DNA of 64,000 nucleotides from Desulfuromonadaceae bacterium (GTDB lineage Bacteria; Desulfobacterota; Desulfuromonadia; Geobacterales; Pseudopelobacteraceae): positions 62,001 through 126,000 of the forward strand of contig JAQTZV010000004.1 in the NCBI GenBank assembly GCA_028687585.1. Direction: 5' to 3'. The notes beneath the pieces are model-generated. The model searched no databases. It was given only the letters and a program-made list of their open reading frames with translations, and was not told where the DNA came from. This document shows positions 9,418 through 17,660 of this stretch, one piece after another (within the stretch, counting starts at the first letter, position 1; each line of letters begins with the position of its first letter). The position numbers and the translations under genes are program-made.

Positions 9418-9469
9418 TAGGGGCGCTGCTTGCCGCGCCCGGATTGGGCGGAGCAAGCGCCGCCCCTGG
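9418..9469. repeat. REP-like palindrome (GTAGGGGCG family)
   Basis: An imperfect palindrome beginning GTAGGGGCGCTGCTTG and ending CAAGCGCCGCCCCTGG. The outer ends match those of the elements at 29914 and 31490 in the nifHDK operon. It lies between a kinase gene and its partner regulator. Confidence 0.65.
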
Positions 9470-9489
9470 GATTTTCAACGGGAGTTTTT

Positions 9490-10140
9490 ATGAGCATCAG
9501 ACTGTTGCTGGTGGATGACCATACGATAATGCGGCAGGGATTGAAGGCTCTTCTGAAAAATGAGGCTGATATCGAGGTGATAGCCGAGGCCGCCAACGGC
9601 CTGGAAGCGATCCGGCTGGCGCGGGAGTTCTCCCCGGACGTGATCGTCATGGACATGACCATGCCGGAGGTAAACGGTATCGAGGCGTCACGACAGATCC
9701 TGGCGGAGAACCCCGCCATCAGAATCATCATCCTTTCCATGGTGCTGGATCGGACGTGCGTGGCGGAGGCGCTGAAGTCCGGAGCCACGGGATATGTCCT
9801 CAAGGATTGCGCCTCCGATGAACTGGTTTTGGCCATCCGTACCGCCATGGGGGGATTCCCCTACCTCTGCCGCGAGGTTACTGCACTGGTTATCAAAAAC
9901 TTCACCCAGGACGATGCCGATCGCCCCGGCGACCAGCAATCGCCGCTTTCCAAACGTGAACTGGATGTGCTGCGACTCATCGCCGACGGCAAGAACTCCA
10001 AGGAAATGGGCTTTCACTTCGGCGTCAGTGTCAAGACCATTGAGGCCCAGCGCATGAACATCATGAAAAAACTGAATCTGTACAGTGTGGCAGGACTGAC
10101 CAAGTATGCCTTGCGCGAAGGTTTGACCAGCATCGAATAA
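9490..10140 (+). CDS. NarL/LuxR-family response regulator
   Basis: A DNA-binding response regulator of 216 residues. The receiver has LLVDDHT, acceptor D55 in VMDMTMP and the conserved Lys in GYVLKDC. The C-terminal LuxR-type helix-turn-helix begins LSKRELDVLRLIADGKNSKE and continues through VSVKTIEAQRMNIMKKL. The start is the ATG at 9490 behind GGAG; a longer reading from 9430 would run through the repeat and is unlikely. It is the probable output of the HisKA_3 kinase at 8259. Its targets are unknown. Confidence 0.9.
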   Translation: MSIRLLLVDDHTIMRQGLKALLKNEADIEVIAEAANGLEAIRLAREFSPDVIVMDMTMPEVNGIEASRQILAENPAIRIIILSMVLDRTCVAEALKSGATGYVLKDCASDELVLAIRTAMGGFPYLCREVTALVIKNFTQDDADRPGDQQSPLSKRELDVLRLIADGKNSKEMGFHFGVSVKTIEAQRMNIMKKLNLYSVAGLTKYALREGLTSIE

Positions 10141-10267
10141 TTTCCAATTCCAAATCTAAGCGCTATCATTGTTGGCTCGTCTTCGGCACTTCAACGTACG
10201 GATTAGTACGTTTCAGCGCCTCAATCCTCGCCGCCTTGATTTCATCTTTGATTTGAAATTGGTATAC
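10141..10267. repeat. intergenic palindromic element, about 127 bp
   Basis: A long imperfect palindrome that starts TTTCCAATTCCAAATC and ends GATTTGAAATTGGTATA. Its centre is CGTACGGATTAGTACG, and it contains TTGGCTCGTCTTCGGCAC and TCCTCGCCGCCTTGATTTCA. The copy at 21748 matches over nearly the whole length. The first base is directly after the regulator's stop codon. Confidence 0.85.
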
Positions 10268-10396
10268 CCCCCCGTTTTCACAGATCCTTCATACCCCTCT
10301 CATGAGCCATTCCCTTACTCTCTCATTAAGGTTATTCGAACCCGTTTTTCCCTATCGCCTGATATCAATTGAAGCAGCGCAGAGGATAGAATGAAG

Positions 10397-10427
10397 TCGT
10401 GGGAATGTTTTGTTCCACGGCTTTTTT
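10397..10427 (+). terminator. intrinsic terminator or attenuator
   Basis: The stem GTGGGAA/TTCCAC with a seven-base loop is followed by GGC and six Ts. It lies after the regulator operon and only 33 bases before the PAS protein start, so it could end the upstream transcript or attenuate the downstream one. Bases 10268-10396 hold nothing else I can recognise. Confidence 0.6.
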
Positions 10428-10460
10428 GTATCTAACCACACAAGCGATCCGAGGCGTTCC

Positions 10461-10982
10461 ATGAACAAACAGCTACGGACGAAGAGCGGGAAAATCCGGA
10501 ATAACAGGAAATATCGCCGGACGCATCAGGAGTCGGCAGACAATTACGCCTATTCCGTCACCGTCAAGGACGGCGTACCGGTGGAAACAATCCATCAGCC
10601 GGGGTGCGAACGGATAACCGGCCATACTCTGGAGGAGTTCAACACCGATTCCGGTCTTTGGTACCGGATCGTTCATGAGGATGACCGCCCTCTGGTATTT
10701 GGCATGGCGAAACTCATGCTGGCCGATCCGGACAACCACACTCTGGAGTACCGTATCCTGCACAAGGACGGGTCCATACGCTGGGTCTCGAACACCCTGG
10801 CTCCCAGCCCTGCCAGGCAAAACGCTCCGCTTCAGAACAACGACCATTCAGGCGGCACCCTCATGTTCTATGACGGGATTGTCACCGAGATCACCCGGCG
10901 TAAGACGATCGATGAAGAGTTGACGCGCCGGATGGAGAAAAAGACCTTCTTCCGACACGGAGGATGCCATGCGAACAGATGA
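10461..10982 (+). CDS. PAS-domain protein
   Basis: A small protein of 173 residues consisting of one PAS/PAC domain (GHTLEEFNTDSGLWYRIVHE, then LEYRILHKDGSIRWVSNT and GIVTEITRRK). It has no output domain. It ends in a basic stretch where its reading frame overlaps the start of the kinase at 10969 by 14 bases. The first 30 residues are very basic. It may be a separate sensor subunit for that kinase, or the remnant of a longer kinase whose C-terminal part was lost. The start is the ATG at 10461, with only a weak GAGG upstream. Confidence 0.7.
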   Translation: MNKQLRTKSGKIRNNRKYRRTHQESADNYAYSVTVKDGVPVETIHQPGCERITGHTLEEFNTDSGLWYRIVHEDDRPLVFGMAKLMLADPDNHTLEYRILHKDGSIRWVSNTLAPSPARQNAPLQNNDHSGGTLMFYDGIVTEITRRKTIDEELTRRMEKKTFFRHGGCHANR

Positions 10983-13662
10983 TTCGAGCCAGCTGTCCGG
11001 GCAATCCCCGATCAAGAAATTCTTCATCGCCGCTCTTCTTGCCTGGTCCACCCTCGCCATTATCGCGACAATATGGGAATGCCTGGACAACAAGGCGATC
11101 ATGACCACCAACGCCAAGACCATGGCTCGCGCCAGCATTGAAAAGGATATTATGTTCCGTCGCTGGGCTGCCGAACATGGCGGAGTGTATGTCCCGGTAA
11201 CCGGCAAAACGCCTCCCAACCCCTGGCTGAAGGTTCCGGAACGGGATATCGTCACTCCGTCGGGGAAACTGCTGACCCTCATGAATCCAGCCTATATGAC
11301 CAGACAGATCTTCGAGATCGGCCAGTTGTCCCCCAACTTCCCGCAAGGGCATATCACCAGTCTGAAACCGATCCGCCCGGAAAACGGCCCCGACCCCTGG
11401 GAAACCGGAGCATTGACCGCAATCGAGAAAGGGGTGGAACAGCAGGGGGAGTTTCAGGTCATAGGAGGGAAAACGGTTTTCCGCTACATGTACCCGCTTG
11501 TGACTGAAAAACCTTGTCTGAAATGCCATGCGTCACAAGGGTACCGGGAGGGGATGATGCGCGGCGGTATCAGCGTTGCCATACCGACAGCGGAGCTTGA
11601 TCGCGCGTTACGGCAAAGTAATGTGAACCATGTTTCCATCATAGGCGTTGTCTGGCTCATGGGACTTGGCGGAATCTGGGTCGGCTTCCGCAGGATCAGC
11701 TCCGACGCCATCTCGCTCACGGCCCAACGGGACAATCTCAACGCCGTTTTTGACGCATCGCCGATGCCGATGCTGCTGGTTAATGAGCAGATAACGGTTG
11801 TTCGGTGCAACCAGGCTTTCAAGGAGTACTGCATCAATTACGATGCTCTCTCCGACAAGCGCTGCGGAGCACTCCTGAAATGCACCAACGCCGAAGCGGA
11901 GCCGGACGGATGCGGCACTACTCCTTCGTGCAAGTCATGCAATCTCTTGCGCGCTCTGCAAGAGGGAGTGAGAAACGGACAATCTACCAGCGGCGAGACA
12001 ACTATTATTCGAGACGAATATGACGGAAGCGCATCGGAGGCCTGGGTGCTTTTCGGCGTGCAAGCGGTTTCTTTAGATGGTCAACGCCATGCACTGCTGT
12101 CGTTCATGGATATTACCGGCCGTAAGCATCTTGAGGAGAAACTCGCCTCTCGCGAGCAGGAGTTTCGCGCTCTGGCGGAAAACTCGCCCGATGTCATTGC
12201 CCGCTACGATCGTTTCTGTCGCCGTCTCTACGTCAATCCAGCCATGAAACATTTGGCAGAAGAATCAGCCGATCTCCTGACCGGCGCTACTCCCACCGAG
12301 AAATTCGTCGTTAATCGGGAGGTGGGTGCGCAGGTACAGAACGCTGTGGAACGGGTTCTTGAGTCGGGCGTTGCGCAGGAGAGCGAACTGGTATGGAAGG
12401 ATTCCAGTGGAGTGATGCGTTATTTCCAGGGGAGGTACGTGCCCGAATTCGGTACGGATGGAACGGTTGAGAGCGTTCTTGGCATAACGCGGGATATTAC
12501 TTCGCTGCGGAGAACTGAGGCTCAATTACTGCATGTGCAGAAGATGGAATCCATCGGCACCCTGGCCGGTGGTGTGGCTCACGATTTCAACAATATTCTT
12601 ACCGTAATCGGCGGTTATGCCGAATTGCTCTGCATCTCACTCAAGGACGATGAGCGCAGGTTTTCATTTGCTCATGAAATATCCGCATCCGTCGTTCGGG
12701 GAGCAGAGATGACCAAGAGTCTTCTGATGTTCAGCGGCAAGCACGAACCTCAGAAGCAGTATGACAACCTCAACAGAATTGTCGCCAATCTGCAAAAAAG
12801 CATGTCACGGCTGCTCCGATCCGACATTACTCTCACCTTCATGCTTTCAGCCGACCAGCTCCCGATTTTCGCAGATCGGATCCAGATCGAACAGATATTG
12901 ATCAATCTTATCGTAAACGCGAGGGACGCCCTCGCCTCCGGCGGCAGGATCCATATTGAAACATCACGTGTGGATATAGACGAAGAGCTTGTAGCCGGCG
13001 GCGCAACCCTTTCTCCGGGAAGCTACGGGCTCGTCACCGTTGGGGACGACGGGACCGGAATGGACGCTGAAACGGTGGGAAGAATCTTCGAACCGTTTTT
13101 CACCACCAAAGAGCTTGGCAAGGGAACCGGCCTCGGTCTGGCCATCGTCTTTGGCATCGTAGGGAATAACAATGGCCAAATCTCCGTGGAAAGTGAGCCG
13201 GGCAAAGGTTCGACCTTCGGGCTTTATCTGCCGATTTATACGGGGGATGAACCGCAGAAAAATGTGCCGGTTCCGGACGCCGCTGAATTTTATGGCAATG
13301 AGACGATATTGGTTGTCGATGATGATCAGACGGTGCTGACGGTAACCGTTAAATTACTTAACATGTTTGGCTACACAACCCTTACCGCCACCGACGGAGT
13401 GGAAGCGGTGGCGGTTTTCGAGGCGCATCGCGATGAAATCCAGGCTGTGGTCACCGATCTTATGATGCCGCGCATGAACGGCCGAGAGGCCATTGAACTG
13501 ATCCGACGTCAAAAACCGGGTCTGCCGGTTATCCTCGCCAGCGGGTACACCGACGACATCATTGACCTCGCAGCAATCGAAGCGCTGGATGTCATATTTC
13601 TGCAAAAGCCGCTGCTGCTGAAAAAACTGCTGGCGGCGATCCGCGACGGGCTGAACAGATAG
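10969..13662 (+). CDS. hybrid histidine kinase with periplasmic heme-motif (DUF3365) sensor
   Basis: A membrane hybrid kinase of 897 residues. TM1 is at about 22-40, a DUF3365-type periplasmic domain at about 45-205, TM2 at about 214-235, then two PAS domains, HisKA with H538 ([11 protein letters not shown]), HATPase (DDGTGMDAETVGRIFEPFFT) and a C-terminal receiver with acceptor D830 (VVTDLMMP). The periplasmic domain carries C183-L-K-C186-H187, a c-type heme attachment motif. The first PAS has a cysteine cluster (CGALLKC, then GCGTTPSCKSC) that could hold a metal or Fe-S centre. This architecture suggests a redox sensor; the signal is inferred. GGAGG precedes the ATG. Confidence 0.9.
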   Translation: MRTDDSSQLSGQSPIKKFFIAALLAWSTLAIIATIWECLDNKAIMTTNAKTMARASIEKDIMFRRWAAEHGGVYVPVTGKTPPNPWLKVPERDIVTPSGKLLTLMNPAYMTRQIFEIGQLSPNFPQGHITSLKPIRPENGPDPWETGALTAIEKGVEQQGEFQVIGGKTVFRYMYPLVTEKPCLKCHASQGYREGMMRGGISVAIPTAELDRALRQSNVNHVSIIGVVWLMGLGGIWVGFRRISSDAISLTAQRDNLNAVFDASPMPMLLVNEQITVVRCNQAFKEYCINYDALSDKRCGALLKCTNAEAEPDGCGTTPSCKSCNLLRALQEGVRNGQSTSGETTIIRDEYDGSASEAWVLFGVQAVSLDGQRHALLSFMDITGRKHLEEKLASREQEFRALAENSPDVIARYDRFCRRLYVNPAMKHLAEESADLLTGATPTEKFVVNREVGAQVQNAVERVLESGVAQESELVWKDSSGVMRYFQGRYVPEFGTDGTVESVLGITRDITSLRRTEAQLLHVQKMESIGTLAGGVAHDFNNILTVIGGYAELLCISLKDDERRFSFAHEISASVVRGAEMTKSLLMFSGKHEPQKQYDNLNRIVANLQKSMSRLLRSDITLTFMLSADQLPIFADRIQIEQILINLIVNARDALASGGRIHIETSRVDIDEELVAGGATLSPGSYGLVTVGDDGTGMDAETVGRIFEPFFTTKELGKGTGLGLAIVFGIVGNNNGQISVESEPGKGSTFGLYLPIYTGDEPQKNVPVPDAAEFYGNETILVVDDDQTVLTVTVKLLNMFGYTTLTATDGVEAVAVFEAHRDEIQAVVTDLMMPRMNGREAIELIRRQKPGLPVILASGYTDDIIDLAAIEALDVIFLQKPLLLKKLLAAIRDGLNR

Positions 13663-13694
13663 AAGAAGGATCATAGATTGAAGAACAATATGTC

Positions 13695-13729
13695 CGGCAG
13701 GCGATCAATAAGACGCCTGCCGTTCTTTA
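13695..13729 (+). terminator. intrinsic terminator after heme-motif kinase
   Basis: A perfect nine-base stem CGGCAGGCG/CGCCTGCCG with a ten-base loop is followed by TTCTTTA. It sits 33 bases after the kinase stop codon and separates that operon from the corrinoid operon. Confidence 0.75.
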
Positions 13730-13761
13730 TTCCGGTGATAATCAAATATTATCTGCCTGTC

Positions 13762-13789
13762 TTGACTTTCACTTAACAAGAGATATGAT
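13762..13789 (+). promoter_or_regulatory. candidate sigma-70 promoter of the corrinoid/kinase operon
   Basis: TTGACT and TATGAT are separated by 16 bases and lie 32 bases upstream of the start at 13821. Both hexamers are one mismatch from consensus. It is the only convincing promoter ahead of the seven overlapping genes to 21744. Confidence 0.55.
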
Positions 13790-13820
13790 TTTGTTTAAAC
13801 CGGTTCAAACGGGGTAATAC

Positions 13821-14486
13821 ATGCTGAAGCAGGTCATGAGCCAATATAACGAAGCGATCATGGACACTGACCGTGACAGGGCGCTGCAGATAGTGCACGT
13901 TGCCGTTGATCTGGGGATTTCACCGGAAGAGATTGTATTCAATGTCGTGGTGCCTGCCATTGAACTGATGATGCAATCAATCAGCGAAAATCAGGGCATC
14001 AGTCTGGCCCAGCACTTCATGGCCGCCCAGATTGCCTCGGAAGTGGTCGATGAGATGGTGCCGCTATTTGCAAAAGCTCCTGAAATTGTCGGCACGGTTG
14101 TTATCGGTACTTCCCAGGGGGATTTTCACGGCCTGGGCAAAAGGATCGTCAGCGGCTGTCTGAAAGCAATGATGGTAGAAGTGATCGATCTCGGACTCAA
14201 CGTGGCTCCGGAACGCTTCATTGATGAGGCGCTTGCCCGGAATGCCCAGGTTATTGCCATATCGTCCATGATGGTACACACGGCAACAGGCGAAAACGGC
14301 TGTCGCCGGGTACGCAAGCTTCTGAAGGAACGTGACCTGGAGGATCGTATCCGGATCGCCGTTGGGGGGGCGCCGTATCGCTTTGATCCGGACTTATTCA
14401 AGAGTGTGGGGGCGGATGGCTGGGCCGAAAACGGCGTGACGGCCGGGAGAGTTATCACCGATCTGATCCGGGAGGTGCGGAGATGA
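13821..14486 (+). CDS. corrinoid (B12-binding) methyltransferase protein
   Basis: A protein of 221 residues with the two-domain plan of MtbC/MtaC-type corrinoid proteins: a helical N-terminal B12-binding domain at about 1-90 and a Rossmann B12-binding domain at about 93-215. The cobalt-ligand motif D-x-H-x-x-G is present as GDFHGLGKRIV, with H103 the lower axial ligand, and the supporting SSMMVHT and VGGAPYR segments are visible. These proteins carry a methyl group on cobalt between two methyltransferases. It is the first of seven overlapping genes; the methyltransferase follows with a 4-base overlap. Confidence 0.88.
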   Translation: MLKQVMSQYNEAIMDTDRDRALQIVHVAVDLGISPEEIVFNVVVPAIELMMQSISENQGISLAQHFMAAQIASEVVDEMVPLFAKAPEIVGTVVIGTSQGDFHGLGKRIVSGCLKAMMVEVIDLGLNVAPERFIDEALARNAQVIAISSMMVHTATGENGCRRVRKLLKERDLEDRIRIAVGGAPYRFDPDLFKSVGADGWAENGVTAGRVITDLIREVRR

Positions 14487-15520
14487 TGACAGGCATGGAA
14501 CGGCTTGTCGCTGCAATCGACGGCACCCCGGCCGATCGGATTCCGGTATTTTGCAACCTGCTGGACCAGGGGGCGAAAGAGTTGGGACTACCCCTGGAGG
14601 AGTATTATTCCAGTGGTGAGCATGTAGCCGAGGCGCAGCTCAAGATGCGCGCAAAATACGGTTACGACTGTCTATGGAGCCTCTTTTACGTCGGGAAGGA
14701 GGCCGAACTGCTGGGGTGCCGCAAGATAATCTTTGCCAAGGACGGCCCCCCGAATGTCGGCGAGATGGTCATCAAGAAATACGACGACATCGCCAGGCTG
14801 CAGGTGCCTGACGACATCACCTCGCATCCCGCCTTCGCCGAAGAGCTGAAATGCCTCCGTATCCTCAAGGCCGAAGCAGGTGGCAAGTATCCGATCTGCG
14901 CCTATCTGACCGCCTCCATGACCATGCCCGCCATCTTGATGGGAATGGAAAAATGGCTGCAGATGCTCATGATGGGGCCGAACGACCTGCGCGACGAACT
15001 GCTGACCAAATGCTCGGATTTTTTTCAGAAACAGGTCGCCGCCTACCGCGCTGCCGGCGCTGATGTCCTCGTCTATTCCAATCCCTTCGGTTCAACCGAC
15101 GTTATCCCGCGCACGTTCTTCAACGAATTATCACTCCCCTGGATGGTACGGGATCTGACGCCGGGAGGTACATCCGGGATTGTCTACTACTGCGGCAGCG
15201 CCCGTTTCAACAACGTCATCAGATCGGTAATTGAGCATCTGGGGATCGGTGTGTTCTATCTCAGCCCGATGGACGATATTGCCGAGGGGAAACAACTTGT
15301 TGCCGGGCGTGGCCTGACCTGCGGGGTGATTAACGATATCATGCTCCTCGAATGGTCAAAAGAGGAGATTCGGGCTGAGGTCAAGCGGATGATTGCGGCC
15401 GGCAAGCAGGGGGGGAAGTTCCTGTTCGGCACGCTGGTCATGCCGTATAACATCCCTGAGGAGAATATCCGGACAATGCTGGAGGCGGCCTACGAATACG
15501 GGAGTTTTGAATGCCCATGA
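14483..15520 (+). CDS. uroporphyrinogen decarboxylase-family methyltransferase
   Basis: A URO-D-family protein of 345 residues, of the MtbA/MtaA/CmuA type rather than the heme-pathway enzyme. It starts MERLVAAIDGTPADRIPVFC and contains ADVLVYSNPFGSTDVI and a C-terminal GGKFLFGTLVMPYNIPEENI. Its place directly after a corrinoid protein supports a methyl transfer role between that protein and a thiol or folate-like acceptor. The zinc ligands usual for such enzymes cannot be assigned with confidence, although YYCGSARF holds a candidate Cys. The methyl donor is unknown. The gene overlaps both neighbours. Confidence 0.82.
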   Translation: MMTGMERLVAAIDGTPADRIPVFCNLLDQGAKELGLPLEEYYSSGEHVAEAQLKMRAKYGYDCLWSLFYVGKEAELLGCRKIIFAKDGPPNVGEMVIKKYDDIARLQVPDDITSHPAFAEELKCLRILKAEAGGKYPICAYLTASMTMPAILMGMEKWLQMLMMGPNDLRDELLTKCSDFFQKQVAAYRAAGADVLVYSNPFGSTDVIPRTFFNELSLPWMVRDLTPGGTSGIVYYCGSARFNNVIRSVIEHLGIGVFYLSPMDDIAEGKQLVAGRGLTCGVINDIMLLEWSKEEIRAEVKRMIAAGKQGGKFLFGTLVMPYNIPEENIRTMLEAAYEYGSFECP

Positions 15521-16125
15521 CACCTGCCGCCCCCCCACCTCCGCTCATTCTCGGTTGCGGAATTCTGCAAAAGGAGATCCGTTTTCTGATTAAGAAAAAC
15601 GGCTGGGCGCTCGAGACACATTTTCTTGATTCGGCACTGCATATCGACTTTGACAAGCTTTCCCTGGCGCTGACTTCGACCCTCAGTCACCTTGCCGGAC
15701 GTGAGGGTTTTGTGTTCTATGGCGCCTGCCATCCGCTGATGGGATCTATACTGCATGCTGCCGGGACATACCGGACCGCGGGCCAGAACTGCGTAGAGAT
15801 GCTCCTGGGAGAAGAACTATTCACCAAAGAGCTGGAACAGGGGGCTTTTTTTCTCCTTGAGGAGTGGGCGCACCGCTGGGAGCGGATTGTAACCGCAACC
15901 ATGGGGACAAACCGGGAGGTCATTCGGGAGATGTATCAAGGGGACCGGGGCTATCTGCTCTGCCTCTCGACTCCCTGCTCGGGAGATTTCAGGAAAGAGG
16001 CAGAGGAGGCCGGCAGGCTGGTGGGGCTTCCCCTCCGCTGGCTGGATGTGTCGCTGGATCATCTGGAAATGGTGCTGCAGGAAGCAATAGACAGGAAAAA
16101 GCGGGAATCGCCATGTCGGAGATGA
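15511..16125 (+). CDS. DUF1638 family protein
   Basis: A cytoplasmic protein of 204 residues that matches my knowledge of the DUF1638 family. That family is of unknown function and often sits beside corrinoid methyltransferases in anaerobes. Visible features are LILGCGILQKEIRFLIKKNG at the start, FLDSALHIDFDKL, VFYGACHP and a conserved GQNCVEMLLGEE. The Cys and His residues in these motifs suggest metal or cofactor binding. It overlaps the methyltransferase by 10 bases and the next kinase by 13. Its role may be to assist or activate the corrinoid protein, but this is inference from context only. Confidence 0.75.
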   Translation: MPMTPAAPPPPLILGCGILQKEIRFLIKKNGWALETHFLDSALHIDFDKLSLALTSTLSHLAGREGFVFYGACHPLMGSILHAAGTYRTAGQNCVEMLLGEELFTKELEQGAFFLLEEWAHRWERIVTATMGTNREVIREMYQGDRGYLLCLSTPCSGDFRKEAEEAGRLVGLPLRWLDVSLDHLEMVLQEAIDRKKRESPCRR

Positions 16126-17660
16126 CAGCCATAGCCACAGAAGAGCTGCTGCACCTGAAAGAACGTGCCGGGAAACTGGCCATGGACAAGTCGTACCTCC
16201 AGTTGGTCATTAACCTGATGAACAAGGTCAGCGCCGCTCAAGGGCTTGATAATACGATCGATAGCCTGCTGAATAATATCCTCAATGTCCTGGGCGGTGC
16301 CAACATTATCCTCTACTATCTGATCGATAATGAACTGTACTATGCGGATATCTTCGGGAAGCGAATGAAGCCCGATCGCATCGACGATGCGCTCGTCAGA
16401 AGGGCAATGGATTCCGGCGAACCATGTGAACATGAGCACGATTTCGAAGATACACAGATGCAGACCACCGCGTTCTCCAAGGCCTACACCTGGGTATTTC
16501 CTCTGCTGGCGGGGAGTGAAAAAATAGGGGTGATCAAGCTGGAGTGCCTGCATATCGGCATGCGTGAGTTGTATGGCACATTGCCGACCTTTTTCAATTA
16601 TGTTGCAAGTGTCATCAAGAACGAAATACAGAGCCACACCCGTCTCCAACTGGCATTTGATCAACTGGAGGAGATGAATGAAGAACTTGAGATGGAGATT
16701 GATGAGCGCGAACAAGCCGAGAAAAAGCTACAGGAAAATACCGACGAGCTGATGGCCGGCAATATCGAGCTGCAACGGGCGTATGACAACCTGAAGATGG
16801 TCCAGTCCCAACTTCTCCAGCAGGACAAGATGGCATCCATTGGTCAACTGGCGGCTGGAGTGGCCCATGAGATCAACAACCCGATGGGATTTATCATCAG
16901 TAATCTGGGGAGCCTCGAAAAGTACGTTGAGAAGATGACCTCCTACCTGGATGCAAATGAACAGTACTTTGCCGGCTGCGAACCGGCCGTCCTGGAGTTT
17001 CTGGTTCAGGAGAAAAACAGATTCAAAATCGATCGAATCCGCAAGGATCTTCCGGACCTGATACGTGAATCCCTTGAAGGGGCGGAGCGGGTACGCAAGA
17101 TTGTTCAGGATCTGAAGAGCTTCTCCCGGGTGGACGGTACGGCGTTTGCCACTGCCGACATCAATGAAGGGCTTGACAGCACCATTTCCATTGCCTGGAA
17201 CGAACTGAAATACAAAGCGACCGTGATCAGGGAGTATGGTTCGCTGCCGCAGATTCGGTGCAATATGGGGCAGCTGAACCAGGTCTTTTTGAACATTCTG
17301 GTGAACGCCGCTCATGCTATTGACGATCATGGGGAAATCCGCATATCAACCCGGGAAGAGAACGGCACAGTCATAATTGCCATCAGCGACAGCGGCAGTG
17401 GTATTGCCCCTGAAAATATACCGCGTATCTTCGACCCGTTTTTTACCACCAAAGAGGTCGGGAAGGGAACCGGGCTCGGTCTTGCCATAGCCTACGACAT
17501 TGTTGTCAACAAACACGCGGGGAGTATCGAGGTTACGAGCGAAGTCGGCGTCGGAACGACCGTTACCATCATGCTGCCGATGAGAGAGCAACGTGTTGAC
17601 GATGCAGTTACTTCAGACGAAATCGTCAGCAGGGAGATGCATACATGCCTGAAACCGTAA
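16113..17660 (+). CDS. sensor histidine kinase with GAF-like N-terminus (sister 1)
   Basis: A soluble kinase of 515 residues. The N-terminal sensor at about 20-170 looks GAF-like ([20 protein letters not shown], then [20 protein letters not shown]). A coiled coil spans about 175-235. HisKA follows with [20 protein letters not shown] (H252), then HATPase ([20 protein letters not shown] and [13 protein letters not shown]). No receiver or membrane segment is present. The ATG at 16113 is favoured because it lies inside the end of the DUF1638 gene, as in the rest of this overlapping operon; upstream codons in the frame have no sense similarity. The sensor is homologous to that of the next gene. 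Confidence 0.88.
   Translation: MSEMTAIATEELLHLKERAGKLAMDKSYLQLVINLMNKVSAAQGLDNTIDSLLNNILNVLGGANIILYYLIDNELYYADIFGKRMKPDRIDDALVRRAMDSGEPCEHEHDFEDTQMQTTAFSKAYTWVFPLLAGSEKIGVIKLECLHIGMRELYGTLPTFFNYVASVIKNEIQSHTRLQLAFDQLEEMNEELEMEIDEREQAEKKLQENTDELMAGNIELQRAYDNLKMVQSQLLQQDKMASIGQLAAGVAHEINNPMGFIISNLGSLEKYVEKMTSYLDANEQYFAGCEPAVLEFLVQEKNRFKIDRIRKDLPDLIRESLEGAERVRKIVQDLKSFSRVDGTAFATADINEGLDSTISIAWNELKYKATVIREYGSLPQIRCNMGQLNQVFLNILVNAAHAIDDHGEIRISTREENGTVIIAISDSGSGIAPENIPRIFDPFFTTKEVGKGTGLGLAIAYDIVVNKHAGSIEVTSEVGVGTTVTIMLPMREQRVDDAVTSDEIVSREMHTCLKP

Noticed and set aside
15864-16112. Longer N-terminus for the kinase at 16113
   Set aside because: The extra 83 codons lie inside the DUF1638 gene in another frame and read as low-complexity Gly/Arg sequence typical of shadow translation.
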